From Bremerella sp. JC817 (GTDB taxonomy: Bacteria > Planctomycetota > Planctomycetia > Pirellulales > Pirellulaceae): a stretch of DNA of 64,000 bases. The stretch covers positions 236,131 through 300,130 of the forward strand of contig NZ_JBFEFG010000259.1 in NCBI RefSeq assembly GCF_040718835.1, in the 5' to 3' direction. The notes beneath the pieces are model-generated. The model did not search any database, was not told the origin of the DNA, and was given only the letters and a program-made list of their open reading frames with translations. The translations under genes and the position numbers were made by a program. Of the stretch, positions 24,936 through 33,863 are shown one piece after another (the first letter of the stretch is position 1; each line of letters starts with the position of its first letter).

Positions 24936-27863
24936 CTATTGGCACGATTCGCAGTCGCCATCCAGGTTGCAGACCTTCGCTTCTGGCTGCTGTTCCGGAA
25001 GCTGATCCAACGATTCGACGGAAGCCGCCTTTTCGCGATCGACCTTGATGTTGGCCGAAGCACTCTGGTTCTTCATCCAGCGTGGCTGAATGCCGAACTT
25101 GTTGACGTCGATCGTCGACTTCTCGACCTGGGTCGCACTCAGCGTGCGGAGGTAATAAGTCGTCTTCAGAGCCTTGTTCCAGGCCAGGAAGTACATCTCG
25201 TGCAGCTTCTTGCCGCTTGGTTCGGCCATGTACAAGTTGAGCGACTGCCCCATGTCCAACCATTTCTGGCGTCGAGCGGCACATTCGATCAACCATTCTG
25301 GGCCGACTTCAAATGCGGTCAGGTATTTCTGCTTGATGTCGTCTGGAATGCGGTCGATATCGAGCAGGCCACCGTCGTAGTACTTCAGGGCTTCGATCAT
25401 GTCCGAATCCCACAAGCCCAGGTCCTTCAGGTCCTGCACCAGGCGACGATTGATCTGTGGGAACTCGCCCGACAGATTGCTCTTCACGAACAGGTTCTTG
25501 TAAGCCGGTTCGATCGACTGGGTGACACCGATGATGGTGGAAATGGTTGCCGTCGGAGCGATTGCCATCACGTTGCTGTTACGCATACCGTTTTCGGCGA
25601 TCGAGTCGCGAACGACTTTCCAATCCAGCGTCTGGGTGCGGTCCAGGTCGATGGCAACGCCACGTTCCTGTTCCAGAATCTCGAGCGAGTCGATCGGCAG
25701 AATGCCCCGATCCCACTTCGATCCCTTGTAGGTTTCGTACGTACCGCGTTCAGCAGCCAGTTGGCTCGAGGCGAGCAGAGCGAAGTAGGAAATCGCTTCC
25801 ATGCTGCGATCGGCAAACTCGACAGCTTCTTCACTGGCGTAACCGGCACCAATGGCGTACAGGGCATCCTGGAAGCCCATCAGGCCGAGACCAACTGGAC
25901 GATGCTTACGGTTCGAGGCACCAGCTTCGTTGGTTGGGTAGTAGTTGATGTCGATCACGTTATCGAGCATGCGAACCGCGGTCGTAACCGTTTCACGCAG
26001 CTTTTCGAGATCGAGCTGACCATCTTTCACGTGAGCCAGCAGGTTGATGCTGCCCAGGTTACAAACGGCCGTTTCTTCCTTCGAGGTGTTCAGCAGAATC
26101 TCGGTGCAGAGGTTGCTGCTATGAACCACACCGACGTGATCCTGAGGGGAACGCAGGTTCGACGGATCTTTCCAGGTGATCCAAGGGTGGCCCGTTTCAA
26201 ACAGACGGGTCAGCATCTTACGCCACAGTTCCAGGGCGTTGATGCGACGGAACATACGAAGCTTGCCTTCGTCTGCCATCTGTTCGTACTGTTCGTAACG
26301 TTCCTGGAACTTGGCACCATACAGATCGTGCAGATCGGGTGCTTCGTCTGGGCTGAACAGCGTCCACTGGGCATTCTCACGAACCCGCTTCATGAACAGG
26401 TCAGGAATCCAGTTGGCGGTGTGCATATCGTGTGTACGACGACGATCGTCACCAGTGTTCTTACGCAGATCGAGGAACTCTTCGATGTCCAAGTGCCACG
26501 ACTCGAGGTACGAGCAAACCGCACCCTTACGCTTGCCACCTTGATTGACGGCGATCGCGGTATCGTTGACCACCTTCAGGAATGGAATGACACCCTGGCT
26601 TTGGCCGTTGGTACCCTTGATGTGGGCGTTGGTCGCACGAATGTTCGACCAGTCGTTCCCCAGACCGCCGGCCCACTTGCTGAGCATGGCGTTGTCGCCG
26701 ACCACCTTGAAGATGTGCTCCAGGTCGTCCATCACGGTGCTGAGGTAGCACGAGCTGAGCTGTGGATGCAGCGTGCCCGCATTGAACAGCGTTGGCGTGG
26801 CCGAGGTGAAACGGAAAGTCGACAGGATGTTGTAGAACTCGATTGCCCGAGCTTCCTTGTCTTCTTCATTCCAGGCCAGGCCCATCGCGACACGCATCCA
26901 GAAGTACTGAGGCGTTTCAATGCGACGACCTTCGACGTGCAGCAGGTATCGGTCGTAAATCGTCTGCAAACCTAGGTAAGGGAATGCAGCGTCACGTTCC
27001 GGACGCAGGGCAGCCGAGATCTTCACCAAATCGAACTCACGCAGCTTTTCGTGCAGACGCTTCGATTCGATACCAACGGTGATGTAGTCCTCGAACTTGC
27101 GCTGGCTGACTTCGGCCAGGTCTTCGTTCGGATGGATGTGACCGAGGGCTTCGTTGTAGATCACCATCAGCATCAAGCGAGCGGCGACGGTGTCGTAATC
27201 TGGATCGCGTTCGATGCGGCTACGCGAAGCCAGGATCATGGCTCGGTAGATTTCCTGTGGCGTGATGCCGTCGTACAGCGAACGGTAGGTTTCTTCGACC
27301 AGTTCTTCGGCCGAGCAGTTCTGCTCCAGGCCACGAACGGCGGAGTAGATTCGACGACGCATGCGAGTCGAGTCGAATGGAATCTTGTCGCCATCTTCCT
27401 GCTTCACGAAGATGCGTGGAGCGGTCAGCGTACCATCGCTTTCGACCGCACGCAGAGCACGCAGCTTGGCATGCTGTTCGCGATACAGGATGTAGCGACG
27501 AGCCACTGAGAAGTGACCATGACGCATCAGCTGAATTTCAACAGCGTCCTGGATGGTTTCGACGTCCACACCATCGCGGCTGAACGGACGATTTTCGATC
27601 TGATTAACCACGTTCGTCGTGATCTCAGAAATCTGATGCTGCAGAGCGGATTCAATCGGCTGTTCGTCTGGAATGCCGATTTCTGCTCGGAATGCACGTT
27701 CGATGGCCCGTTCAACGCGGCTCGACTCGAAAGAAGTGATCCGGCCGTCCCGCTTGCGGACGTCCAAAGATACCTGGGTCGTCACTGTCGTCATGACATC
27801 GTCTCCTACAGGTTGCTGAGTTCCGGTCGGTTTCGTGCCGTCCGGTTTGCTTTTCGATTCCAT
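24936..27863 (-). CDS. nrdA: Ribonucleotide reductase large (alpha) subunit, class I
   Basis: The product is 975 residues from the ATG at 27863; an in-frame ATG at 27794 is a possible shorter start. It reduces ribonucleoside diphosphates. The N-terminus has an ATP-cone (about 30-120 counting from the first ATG, with [20 protein letters not shown]) and a second cone-like segment ([20 protein letters not shown]), so allosteric control of overall activity is likely. Core blocks include the active-site [45 protein letters not shown] and [23 protein letters not shown] region. The C-terminus ends DGDCESCQ, giving the Cys-x2-Cys pair that is re-reduced by thioredoxin. NrdR-like operators lie 258 bases upstream. 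Confidence 0.96.
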   Translation of the reverse strand: MESKSKPDGTKPTGTQQPVGDDVMTTVTTQVSLDVRKRDGRITSFESSRVERAIERAFRAEIGIPDEQPIESALQHQISEITTNVVNQIENRPFSRDGVDVETIQDAVEIQLMRHGHFSVARRYILYREQHAKLRALRAVESDGTLTAPRIFVKQEDGDKIPFDSTRMRRRIYSAVRGLEQNCSAEELVEETYRSLYDGITPQEIYRAMILASRSRIERDPDYDTVAARLMLMVIYNEALGHIHPNEDLAEVSQRKFEDYITVGIESKRLHEKLREFDLVKISAALRPERDAAFPYLGLQTIYDRYLLHVEGRRIETPQYFWMRVAMGLAWNEEDKEARAIEFYNILSTFRFTSATPTLFNAGTLHPQLSSCYLSTVMDDLEHIFKVVGDNAMLSKWAGGLGNDWSNIRATNAHIKGTNGQSQGVIPFLKVVNDTAIAVNQGGKRKGAVCSYLESWHLDIEEFLDLRKNTGDDRRRTHDMHTANWIPDLFMKRVRENAQWTLFSPDEAPDLHDLYGAKFQERYEQYEQMADEGKLRMFRRINALELWRKMLTRLFETGHPWITWKDPSNLRSPQDHVGVVHSSNLCTEILLNTSKEETAVCNLGSINLLAHVKDGQLDLEKLRETVTTAVRMLDNVIDINYYPTNEAGASNRKHRPVGLGLMGFQDALYAIGAGYASEEAVEFADRSMEAISYFALLASSQLAAERGTYETYKGSKWDRGILPIDSLEILEQERGVAIDLDRTQTLDWKVVRDSIAENGMRNSNVMAIAPTATISTIIGVTQSIEPAYKNLFVKSNLSGEFPQINRRLVQDLKDLGLWDSDMIEALKYYDGGLLDIDRIPDDIKQKYLTAFEVGPEWLIECAARRQKWLDMGQSLNLYMAEPSGKKLHEMYFLAWNKALKTTYYLRTLSATQVEKSTIDVNKFGIQPRWMKNQSASANIKVDREKAASVESLDQLPEQQPEAKVCNLDGDCESCQ

Positions 27864-28120
27864 TGCCGTCGCCTTATTCAGCCAGGAAACACACCTTGTA
27901 TGAACCACACACGGGTGGGTGACAACGCTCCGAAGGTGCAGCATCAAGCGCAAGCAAGCCGTGCAGGTATTGCCTGGTCGTCCATGACACAATGTTCAGA
28001 CGAGAACTTGAGACTCCATAAATCGTCACACCCTGATCCCAGGGCACCCCACTACTACCTGTGAGGTTGTTGTTACCCGCTCAGCTTGGCTGCGTTTGCC
28101 GCGCTGCCTCGTGGGCACCA

Positions 28121-28167
28121 CTACAAGATATTGTATCACTGAAGAATCGCGGCACAATATCCTGTGT
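28121..28167 (-). promoter_or_regulatory. Tandem NrdR-box-like operator overlapping the nrdA promoter
   Basis: Two imperfect 16-base palindromes, CTACAAGATATTGTAT (28121-28136) and GCACAATATCCTGTGT (28152-28167), each resemble the NrdR consensus ACACwATATATwGTGT. Their centres are 31 bases apart, the three-helical-turn spacing known for paired NrdR boxes. On the minus strand a TTGTGC (28152-28157) and a TACAAT (28130-28135), 16 bases apart, could be the -35 and -10 of the nrdA promoter and lie inside the two boxes. A repressor bound here would block RNA polymerase. The repressor gene is not in this window. Confidence 0.8.
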
Positions 28168-28443
28168 CGCCAAAATTGATTTATCGCCATATGTTGGGGG
28201 CGAATTGAGTCATTTCCGACGACGGGAGCCCAATATATCGTGGTAGCAGAACGCGTCAACCACATTATCTTCACATGCCATAACCCATTGCTAGCCAACA
28301 AGTAAGAGCAACATCCGACATTGCTTTCCACAAGCATGTCGCTAGCAAAGAGTGCTATCGCACGCCGCGGGACGATCCGTCTAAGGATGGATTCCTAACC
28401 ACAAGTGCCTACAAACACGACACTTAGAAGCAACCAGCCAATG

Positions 28444-28465
28444 CAAGCACTAGATCTAGTACTTG
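28444..28465. promoter_or_regulatory. 22-base near-perfect palindrome centred on AGATCT
   Basis: The half-sites CAAGCACTAGA and TCTAGTACTTG are inverse complements except for one pair (28448/28461). It lies 579 bases upstream of nrdA and 565 bases before the caspase-like gene, in otherwise featureless DNA. A dimeric regulator could bind here. Confidence 0.35.
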
Positions 28466-28637
28466 GCCGAGACTGACAGCACACTCCGTGGCAAATTTTT
28501 GGAACTTTATGGATCTCTTACCCGGAATTCATCCCGCCTGCACATGATGGCCCCGTCGGATGACACCTTTGGTCACTTCCAGTGTGAATTTGGGCAATTT
28601 CTTGGCTGCTTGGTAATCGTTAAAGCTTACCCGCCAA

Positions 28638-28655
28638 CCACAAGATCTTGTGGTG
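28638..28655. promoter_or_regulatory. 18-base perfect palindrome ACCACAAGATCTTGTGGT
   Basis: Every base of ACCACAAGATCTTGTGGT matches its inverse complement. The half-site ACCACAAG appears again alone at 28398-28405. With the related palindrome at 28444-28465, this suggests a binding site for one regulator used more than once in this region; no family is assigned. Confidence 0.4.
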
Positions 28656-29030
28656 CTAGCCGTCGGTGATCGATCTTCCCACACGAACATCGGGTTCCGG
28701 TCCTGACGCATCGACAACATATTATTTTGCGCAATTTTGCGTTTCCGCCATACTCAGGTGATTCGCGCTTGCCGCCGCGTCAATCAAAATTGATAGCACG
28801 CTAAAGGTCCGCCGTCGTCTGCCCAACTGACGCGGCAACTTGCATTGCTCATGCCCCAACGTGACGAGCCAACCACTTACATTGGCTGACGATGGCAATG
28901 TGTTTCAGCGTTTCGCTGACCGGACCAGAGGCTCCTTTGCACCCCAGCAATGGAATCCCCTTTTCCAACCATGACGGTCCGTGGCCAAGGAAGTGCTATC
29001 GACTGTCACCATCCTTAGCGAGCAAGAAGA

Positions 29031-30932
29031 ATGCGTTTGAAAATCTCATTGTTGGCTCTCGTGACGATGCTGCTGGTCGGCAATGCTCGGCCAGTCGCTG
29101 CGAGTGATTACATCCTGACCATCGGCGGTGGCCCTCATCCGTCGGGCAATCAAATCTCGTTGGAAAACAACGTTCTGTATTTCCAACGAACCCTCGGCAA
29201 GCTAGGCCTTGAAAACGTCGAGCATCAAATACTGTTCGCCGACGGCAACAACGAAATCCGCGACATCCAGTACATGGCGCGCGAGAAGGGTACCGAAGAC
29301 TTGAAGTCGCTGCTGGCCGAAGTGGTTGGTCCCAGCAATGGCTTTGAATTCAATTACCGCAGCAACTCGATTCCTGGTGTCAACGGTCCCGCGGAACCTG
29401 CCGTGATCGAAGAAACGCTGGAACAGTTCGCCAAACGTTTGACGAAAGACGATCGCCTGGTGATTTACTTCACCGGTCACGGCGGTCGGCCTAGACCAGG
29501 CTCTCAGCCTCGTGCACGTCGCTCGCGCGGTGAACCAACGCCCGCGAAGAAGGAAGACGAAGCAGCCGCGGAAACCAAGGCTGAAGAGAAACCAGAAGCC
29601 AAAACGGAAGAAGCTGCCAAGCCGGAAGCTGTTGCGACGGACCCTGTGAAAGTCGAAGCACCGCCAAAGGAAGAAGCGGCTCCTGAAACGCCACCATCCC
29701 CGGAAACCGGAGCAGAAGATCCCGCGACCGAAGACGCAACCATGCCGAAAGATCCGGTGAATTGCGACGACGAAAAGAAGGAAGAACCGAAAGCAGAAGC
29801 CAAGTCCGCCAAAGAGGAAGCCAAGCAACCTGCGAAGGAAAAAGAAAAGCCGAAGTCGCTGACCGACTCGGATAACTTCACGCACCTCTGGCCGAACGAA
29901 GAAATGTCGGTCAAAGAATGGACCGAGTTCCTCGACCAGTTCCCGGCCGATACCGAAGTCGTTGCCGTGATGGTGCAATGCTATAGTGGTGGCTTTGGCA
30001 ACATGATCTTCCAAGGGGGCGACCCAGCCAACGGCCTGGCAGAGCAGCCTCGTTGCGGATTCTTTTCGACCGTACCTGACCGCGTCGCTGCTGGTTGCAC
30101 ACCGAACATCGACCAGGCCGAATACCGCGAATACTCGTCGTACTTCTGGGAAGCCCTCTCCGGCGAAACGCGAACCGGCAGTGCCGTAAGCCAGCCCGAC
30201 TACAACAACGATGGTCACACCTCGATGTTGGAAGCGCACGCTTACACCGTGCTGACCGCCGACACGATCGACATTCCGATTCGTACTTCCGACACGCTGC
30301 TGCGGCACTACAGCAAGGCCTCGGGCCAAGAAGGCCTGCTGACCATTCATTCTCCGTTGGCCGTGCTGCTAACCGGTGCCGATGCCTGTGAGAAAGCCGT
30401 GATCGAAGGCCTGGCAGGTCAGTTCGATCTCAAGCAGCCAGCTCTGGGCAAAGTGACTGAAGAGCTGATCAAAACGAAGCAGGAGGAAAAGAAGAAGCTG
30501 GACAAGGACCTGGGCGAAGCTCGCAAGAATATTTTCGAAGCGAAGATGGCCATCAATAAAGATGTCCGCAACAAGTGGCCAGAACTGGCCAGCCCATGGC
30601 ACCCAGATCTCGAATCGATCTTGAAGGAAGATGGCGAAAAGATGCGTGAAACGATCATGCAGCACGAGAAATACTCGCAGCTTCGTGATGCCGAGAAAGC
30701 CATGGAAGAAGCTCAAGGCAAAGCCGAACGACTCGATCTGGATGTCGTGAAGCTGGAACGCCTGAAGTACTGGCTCGAAACGCGTGCCCTGGTGCTGAAC
30801 CTGACCGTGTGCACCGACGCCAAGACGATCGATGCTTACCACAAACTGGTTGCACTCGAATCGGAAACCTTCAGCAGCGATGCCAGGTCGCCGGCCCCTC
30901 AGGCCACGCCAAAGCAGACTGCTCAGAACTAA
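29031..30932 (+). CDS. Secreted caspase-like (C13/C14-type) protein with a disordered insert
   Basis: The 633-residue protein starts at an ATG with an AAGAAGA ribosome site and has a signal peptide (residues 1-24). A caspase/legumain-like hydrolase core is suggested by the strand-His block RLVIYFTGHGG (His150) and the strand-Cys block VVAVMVQCYSGGFGN (Cys317), giving the His/Cys dyad of that clan, preceded by SDYILTIGGG at the mature N-terminus. Between His and Cys sits an insert of about 130 residues (152-280) made almost only of Lys, Glu, Ala and Pro. The C-terminal part (about 460-600) is a long charged helical, coiled-coil-like region. It is probably an extracytoplasmic cysteine protease. 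A hairpin terminator follows. Confidence 0.82.
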   Translation: MRLKISLLALVTMLLVGNARPVAASDYILTIGGGPHPSGNQISLENNVLYFQRTLGKLGLENVEHQILFADGNNEIRDIQYMAREKGTEDLKSLLAEVVGPSNGFEFNYRSNSIPGVNGPAEPAVIEETLEQFAKRLTKDDRLVIYFTGHGGRPRPGSQPRARRSRGEPTPAKKEDEAAAETKAEEKPEAKTEEAAKPEAVATDPVKVEAPPKEEAAPETPPSPETGAEDPATEDATMPKDPVNCDDEKKEEPKAEAKSAKEEAKQPAKEKEKPKSLTDSDNFTHLWPNEEMSVKEWTEFLDQFPADTEVVAVMVQCYSGGFGNMIFQGGDPANGLAEQPRCGFFSTVPDRVAAGCTPNIDQAEYREYSSYFWEALSGETRTGSAVSQPDYNNDGHTSMLEAHAYTVLTADTIDIPIRTSDTLLRHYSKASGQEGLLTIHSPLAVLLTGADACEKAVIEGLAGQFDLKQPALGKVTEELIKTKQEEKKKLDKDLGEARKNIFEAKMAINKDVRNKWPELASPWHPDLESILKEDGEKMRETIMQHEKYSQLRDAEKAMEEAQGKAERLDLDVVKLERLKYWLETRALVLNLTVCTDAKTIDAYHKLVALESETFSSDARSPAPQATPKQTAQN

Positions 30933-30956
30933 GCCGATCTGACACAATTCCCAACG

Positions 30957-30995
30957 AAAAGAGCCCGCAGATCGACTCCGACCTGCGGGCTCTTT
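30957..30995. terminator. Bidirectional terminator between convergent genes
   Basis: AAAGAGCCCGCAG and CTGCGGGCTCTTT form a 13-bp perfect stem around a 12-base loop, flanked by A- and T-tracts. It ends both the caspase-like transcript (+) and the EF-hand operon (-). Confidence 0.9.
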
Positions 30996-31017
30996 CTATG
31001 AATGATGGAAGCGAACC

Positions 31018-32544
31018 TCAGTCCACCTTCAGGTTTTCAACTTCCTCGAATGTGATCAGCTTATCGCCGTTCGCGTCGAGCGATTGGAAGGCTTCCGCTC
31101 CGCCGACGAACTCCGCTTCCGAAACGTCCCCGTCCTGGTTCCGGTCCATCGAAAGAAACCAATCAGGGCCGCGACGCTGAATTTTGCCAAGCACCGAGTC
31201 GGGCGGACCGATGCTAATGGTGAACAGCAGTTGCCGTGGCAGGCGTTTCAGATCGACCGTGTCGCCCTGAACGCATCCAACTGCTTCCAGGCGAGCGACT
31301 GCTTGTCGTAGTTCGCGTCGCGAGAGGGCGCCGTTACGATCGGTGTCGAGCAGTTCGAGCACGCCATTTCCGCAATCGACGATGGTCACCATCACCAATC
31401 CGGAAGCGATTTCGCCTTGCAGTGTGAGCCAACCTTCCAGCTCCGCCTTGGTAAGCTGCTGATCGCCATCGCGATCCATCATGGCGACCATGGCCGAACC
31501 AAAACCCTTGCCAGAAGCGGACCACTCAGCCTGAGAAAGGACACCGTCCAGATCTTCGTCCGATTCGGCGAACTGCTCCAGGCTCGATATACGCAGGCCT
31601 TCCAGCCGCTCCGCCATTTGGCCTGGGTCGCTGCGAACCGTTAGCCACGTGTCGCCAAGCTTCACGCAGGGCAGTTCGGTCTGCGGACCCTTCTCACCAA
31701 CGCCCTCCACCACGATCGACTGCGTTTGATCGTCGACGAAAAGCTGCACGTTCCACAACTGGTCTGGCGAGGCTTCGCGCAACGACTTTGGAAAGCCGGC
31801 CTGCGATTGCAGTCGCTGGGACCACGCGGTGTTGCCAGGCTGTTGCGGCAAACGACTGACCGGAAAGGCGTACATCGCTTCGGCCAGGGCAGGGCGGTCC
31901 TCGCTGGCGACCTGCAGTAGATAGCTGGCCGACGTGCCAGGATAGAACACCCCCGCCACCAGTTCGCCAGCACCAATCATTTGATCGTCGTTCTGGTCGA
32001 GCTGATCGAGCACTGCTTCCGCCTTGCTCCATTCGTCGCGACTTACCATGCCATCCTGGTCGGCATCGAGACGGGCCAATAGGGCAGCGGTAAGATCATT
32101 CGTGAAGGGAGCGACCCCAAAACCGATCATCGGCGGGCCGACGTCGTGGCTGCGATAGTACGCGGCAAGTTGTTCTCGCGTGATGCTGCCTTCTTCGGTA
32201 GCTCCGAGATCCTCCCACTTGGGCGCCGACTTGATCACCGGGGCGAACCCACTGTAGGTTGCTTCGCGCAGTGCGGCAGCGGCGGGAAGCCGAGCAGCCT
32301 CGGCCTGATTTAATGTGCCGTTCCTGTCGATATCGCAGTAGTCGAAGATCGCGGCGAACTTCTGATCCCAAAGTTGCTGGTAGGTTCGATCCCCCTTGGC
32401 AATCGGCAACGCAATCCGCTGCAGCCCCTGGGAATGGAGCACCGCCAACTCCAGCGTGGCAGCCACATCGTCGGCATATGCCCTGGAAAGACCGCTGAAG
32501 GAAAGCCCTGCGGCGAGCCCCCAGGCCAAGATCTTCGTTCTCAT
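31018..32544 (-). CDS. Secreted EF-hand calcium-binding protein with about eight EF loops
   Basis: The 508-residue protein has a signal peptide (residues 1-24) and about eight EF-hand-like loops, including DIDRNGTLN, DADQDGMVS, DEDLDGVLS, DRDGDQQLT, DTDRNGALS, DRNQDGDVS and DANGDKLIT; some lack a perfect Glu at position 12. They occur in pairs between helices, consistent with Ca-binding and protein contacts in the periplasm or outside. The ATG overlaps the DUF1501 stop (ATGA, 32541-32544), so the gene is the third of a coupled DUF1549/DUF1553 - DUF1501 - EF-hand unit. The role in that unit is unknown. Confidence 0.88.
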   Translation of the reverse strand: MRTKILAWGLAAGLSFSGLSRAYADDVAATLELAVLHSQGLQRIALPIAKGDRTYQQLWDQKFAAIFDYCDIDRNGTLNQAEAARLPAAAALREATYSGFAPVIKSAPKWEDLGATEEGSITREQLAAYYRSHDVGPPMIGFGVAPFTNDLTAALLARLDADQDGMVSRDEWSKAEAVLDQLDQNDDQMIGAGELVAGVFYPGTSASYLLQVASEDRPALAEAMYAFPVSRLPQQPGNTAWSQRLQSQAGFPKSLREASPDQLWNVQLFVDDQTQSIVVEGVGEKGPQTELPCVKLGDTWLTVRSDPGQMAERLEGLRISSLEQFAESDEDLDGVLSQAEWSASGKGFGSAMVAMMDRDGDQQLTKAELEGWLTLQGEIASGLVMVTIVDCGNGVLELLDTDRNGALSRRELRQAVARLEAVGCVQGDTVDLKRLPRQLLFTISIGPPDSVLGKIQRRGPDWFLSMDRNQDGDVSEAEFVGGAEAFQSLDANGDKLITFEEVENLKVD

Positions 32545-33830
32545 AGAAGTTCCTCAATCGGCTTCGCTTCCGGATCGGCAATGCGGATCGGACGGGCGAC
32601 GTTCGATTGATTTTGTTTCATCGGATCGATGTCGATCGCCTTACAAACGGTGGCAATCACATCGGGCACGGTCACCGGTCGGTCGGCGACTTCGACGCCA
32701 TCCGCATTGGTTGCCCCCAGGGCCTGACCACCTTGAATTCCCCCACCTGCCAACACGGTCGACCAGGTATGGGGCCAATGGTCGCGACCGCTGCGGCCGT
32801 TGATGCGCGGCGTACGACCGAACTCGCCTTGGCAGATGACCACGGTCGAGTCGAGCATGCCGCGCGATTTCAAATCGTTGAGCAACGTCGAGAAGCCGAC
32901 ATCGAGCGTCGCCGAAAGTTCTGCGACCCGTTCAAAGTTCTCGTTGTGCGTGTCCCAGCCACCCAGATTGACTTCGACGAAGGTGATCCCTCGTTCGATA
33001 AGTCGGCGTGCCATCAAGCAGCCCTGGCCGAACGTGTTGCGGCCGTATGCTTCCCGCAGCGGTTCTGGTTCATCTTCCAAGCGAAACGCAGCAGCCGCTT
33101 CGGGACGCATTAGGCGAATGGCCTTCTGCGACGCGGTCTCCAGTGCGTCGACGACCTGACCGGAACGATCTCTCTGGAAGCGATTGTCCATCCTGCGAAG
33201 AAGATCGAGTCGCTGCGACTGGGTCTCGTCAGTGACATTCTCGCCACGCTGCATGTTCGGTACGACCAGGTCGGTGCTGTCGCGACCTTCGCCACCGATC
33301 ACCAGGGGCGAAAACTCTGGCCCAAGGAAGCCACCACCCAGCGAACCGCCACCTCGACCTGGCGAGATGCTGACGAAGCTTGGCAAATCGAGTTCCCGGT
33401 TGCCAAGCTCATGCGAGCAAAGGGCACCTAACGTTGGAAATTTGATCGCCCCCTGCGGAACGTAGCCGGTCCGCACAAACTGAGTCGCTCGGCTATGATC
33501 GCCTTCCTTGCTATGCATGGAACGGACGATCGCGAGATCTTCCGACTGAGCGGCGAGCTTCGGCAGATGCTCCGAGATCTTCACGCCCGGCGTCGCTGTC
33601 GCGATCTCTTTGAACTCACCACCGTTGGGCGAGTTGGGCTTCAAGTCCCACATATCGATCGTGGCAGGCCCCCCCCCAAGCCACAGCAGGATCACTGCCT
33701 TATTGGTCTTGGTCTGGCCTTCGGTTTCTGCCGCCAGTGAACCAATCCAACTGTTGGCACTTCCCAGGCCAACGCCCAGCGCGGCCATGCGCAGGTAATC
33801 GCGGCGAGTCAGTTGATACGAACGAGCCAT
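32541..33830 (-). CDS. Tat-exported DUF1501 protein (sulfatase-fold-like)
   Basis: This 429-residue protein has a twin-arginine signal, LTRRDYLRMAALGVGL. DUF1501 is a planctomycete-rich family with an alkaline-phosphatase/sulfatase-like fold; visible blocks are AVILLWLGGGPATIDMWDLK, RSMHSKEGDHSRATQF and VVICQGEFGRTPRINGRSGR followed by HWP, where the last His is likely a metal or substrate ligand. Activity is not established for the family. In these organisms it almost always accompanies a DUF1549/DUF1553 gene, as here (33 bases upstream). It probably acts on an external polymer or acts as a partner of the DUF1549 protein. The EF-hand gene overlaps its stop. Confidence 0.92.
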   Translation of the reverse strand: MARSYQLTRRDYLRMAALGVGLGSANSWIGSLAAETEGQTKTNKAVILLWLGGGPATIDMWDLKPNSPNGGEFKEIATATPGVKISEHLPKLAAQSEDLAIVRSMHSKEGDHSRATQFVRTGYVPQGAIKFPTLGALCSHELGNRELDLPSFVSISPGRGGGSLGGGFLGPEFSPLVIGGEGRDSTDLVVPNMQRGENVTDETQSQRLDLLRRMDNRFQRDRSGQVVDALETASQKAIRLMRPEAAAAFRLEDEPEPLREAYGRNTFGQGCLMARRLIERGITFVEVNLGGWDTHNENFERVAELSATLDVGFSTLLNDLKSRGMLDSTVVICQGEFGRTPRINGRSGRDHWPHTWSTVLAGGGIQGGQALGATNADGVEVADRPVTVPDVIATVCKAIDIDPMKQNQSNVARPIRIADPEAKPIEELL

Positions 33831-33863
33831 GTTGTTACTCCAAGGCCGGAAAAGAAATCGTCT

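Larger units (their letters stand above)
27864..29030. other. Long intergenic region (1.17 kb) between nrdA and a divergent caspase-like gene
   Basis: No gene with support is present; two short open frames (28463-28669 plus and 28529-28720 minus) overlap each other and look random. The region holds a tandem NrdR-like operator (28121-28167) and two AGATCT-centred palindromes (28444-28465 and 28638-28655). The length is unusual for this compact window, and the sequence from 28170 on is A/T-richer. It serves as upstream region for both flanking genes. Confidence 0.6.

Noticed and set aside
23695..25005. Plus-strand open frame of 436 codons
   Set aside because: It is opposite nrdB and the nrdA 3-prime end, with no ribosome site or domain.
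24912..26975. Plus-strand open frame of 687 codons
   Set aside because: It lies wholly opposite nrdA. The frame stays open because of codon bias in a conserved gene, and the translation shows no domain.
28463..28720. Two overlapping short frames on opposite strands
   Set aside because: Both look random and span a palindrome; neither has a start signal.
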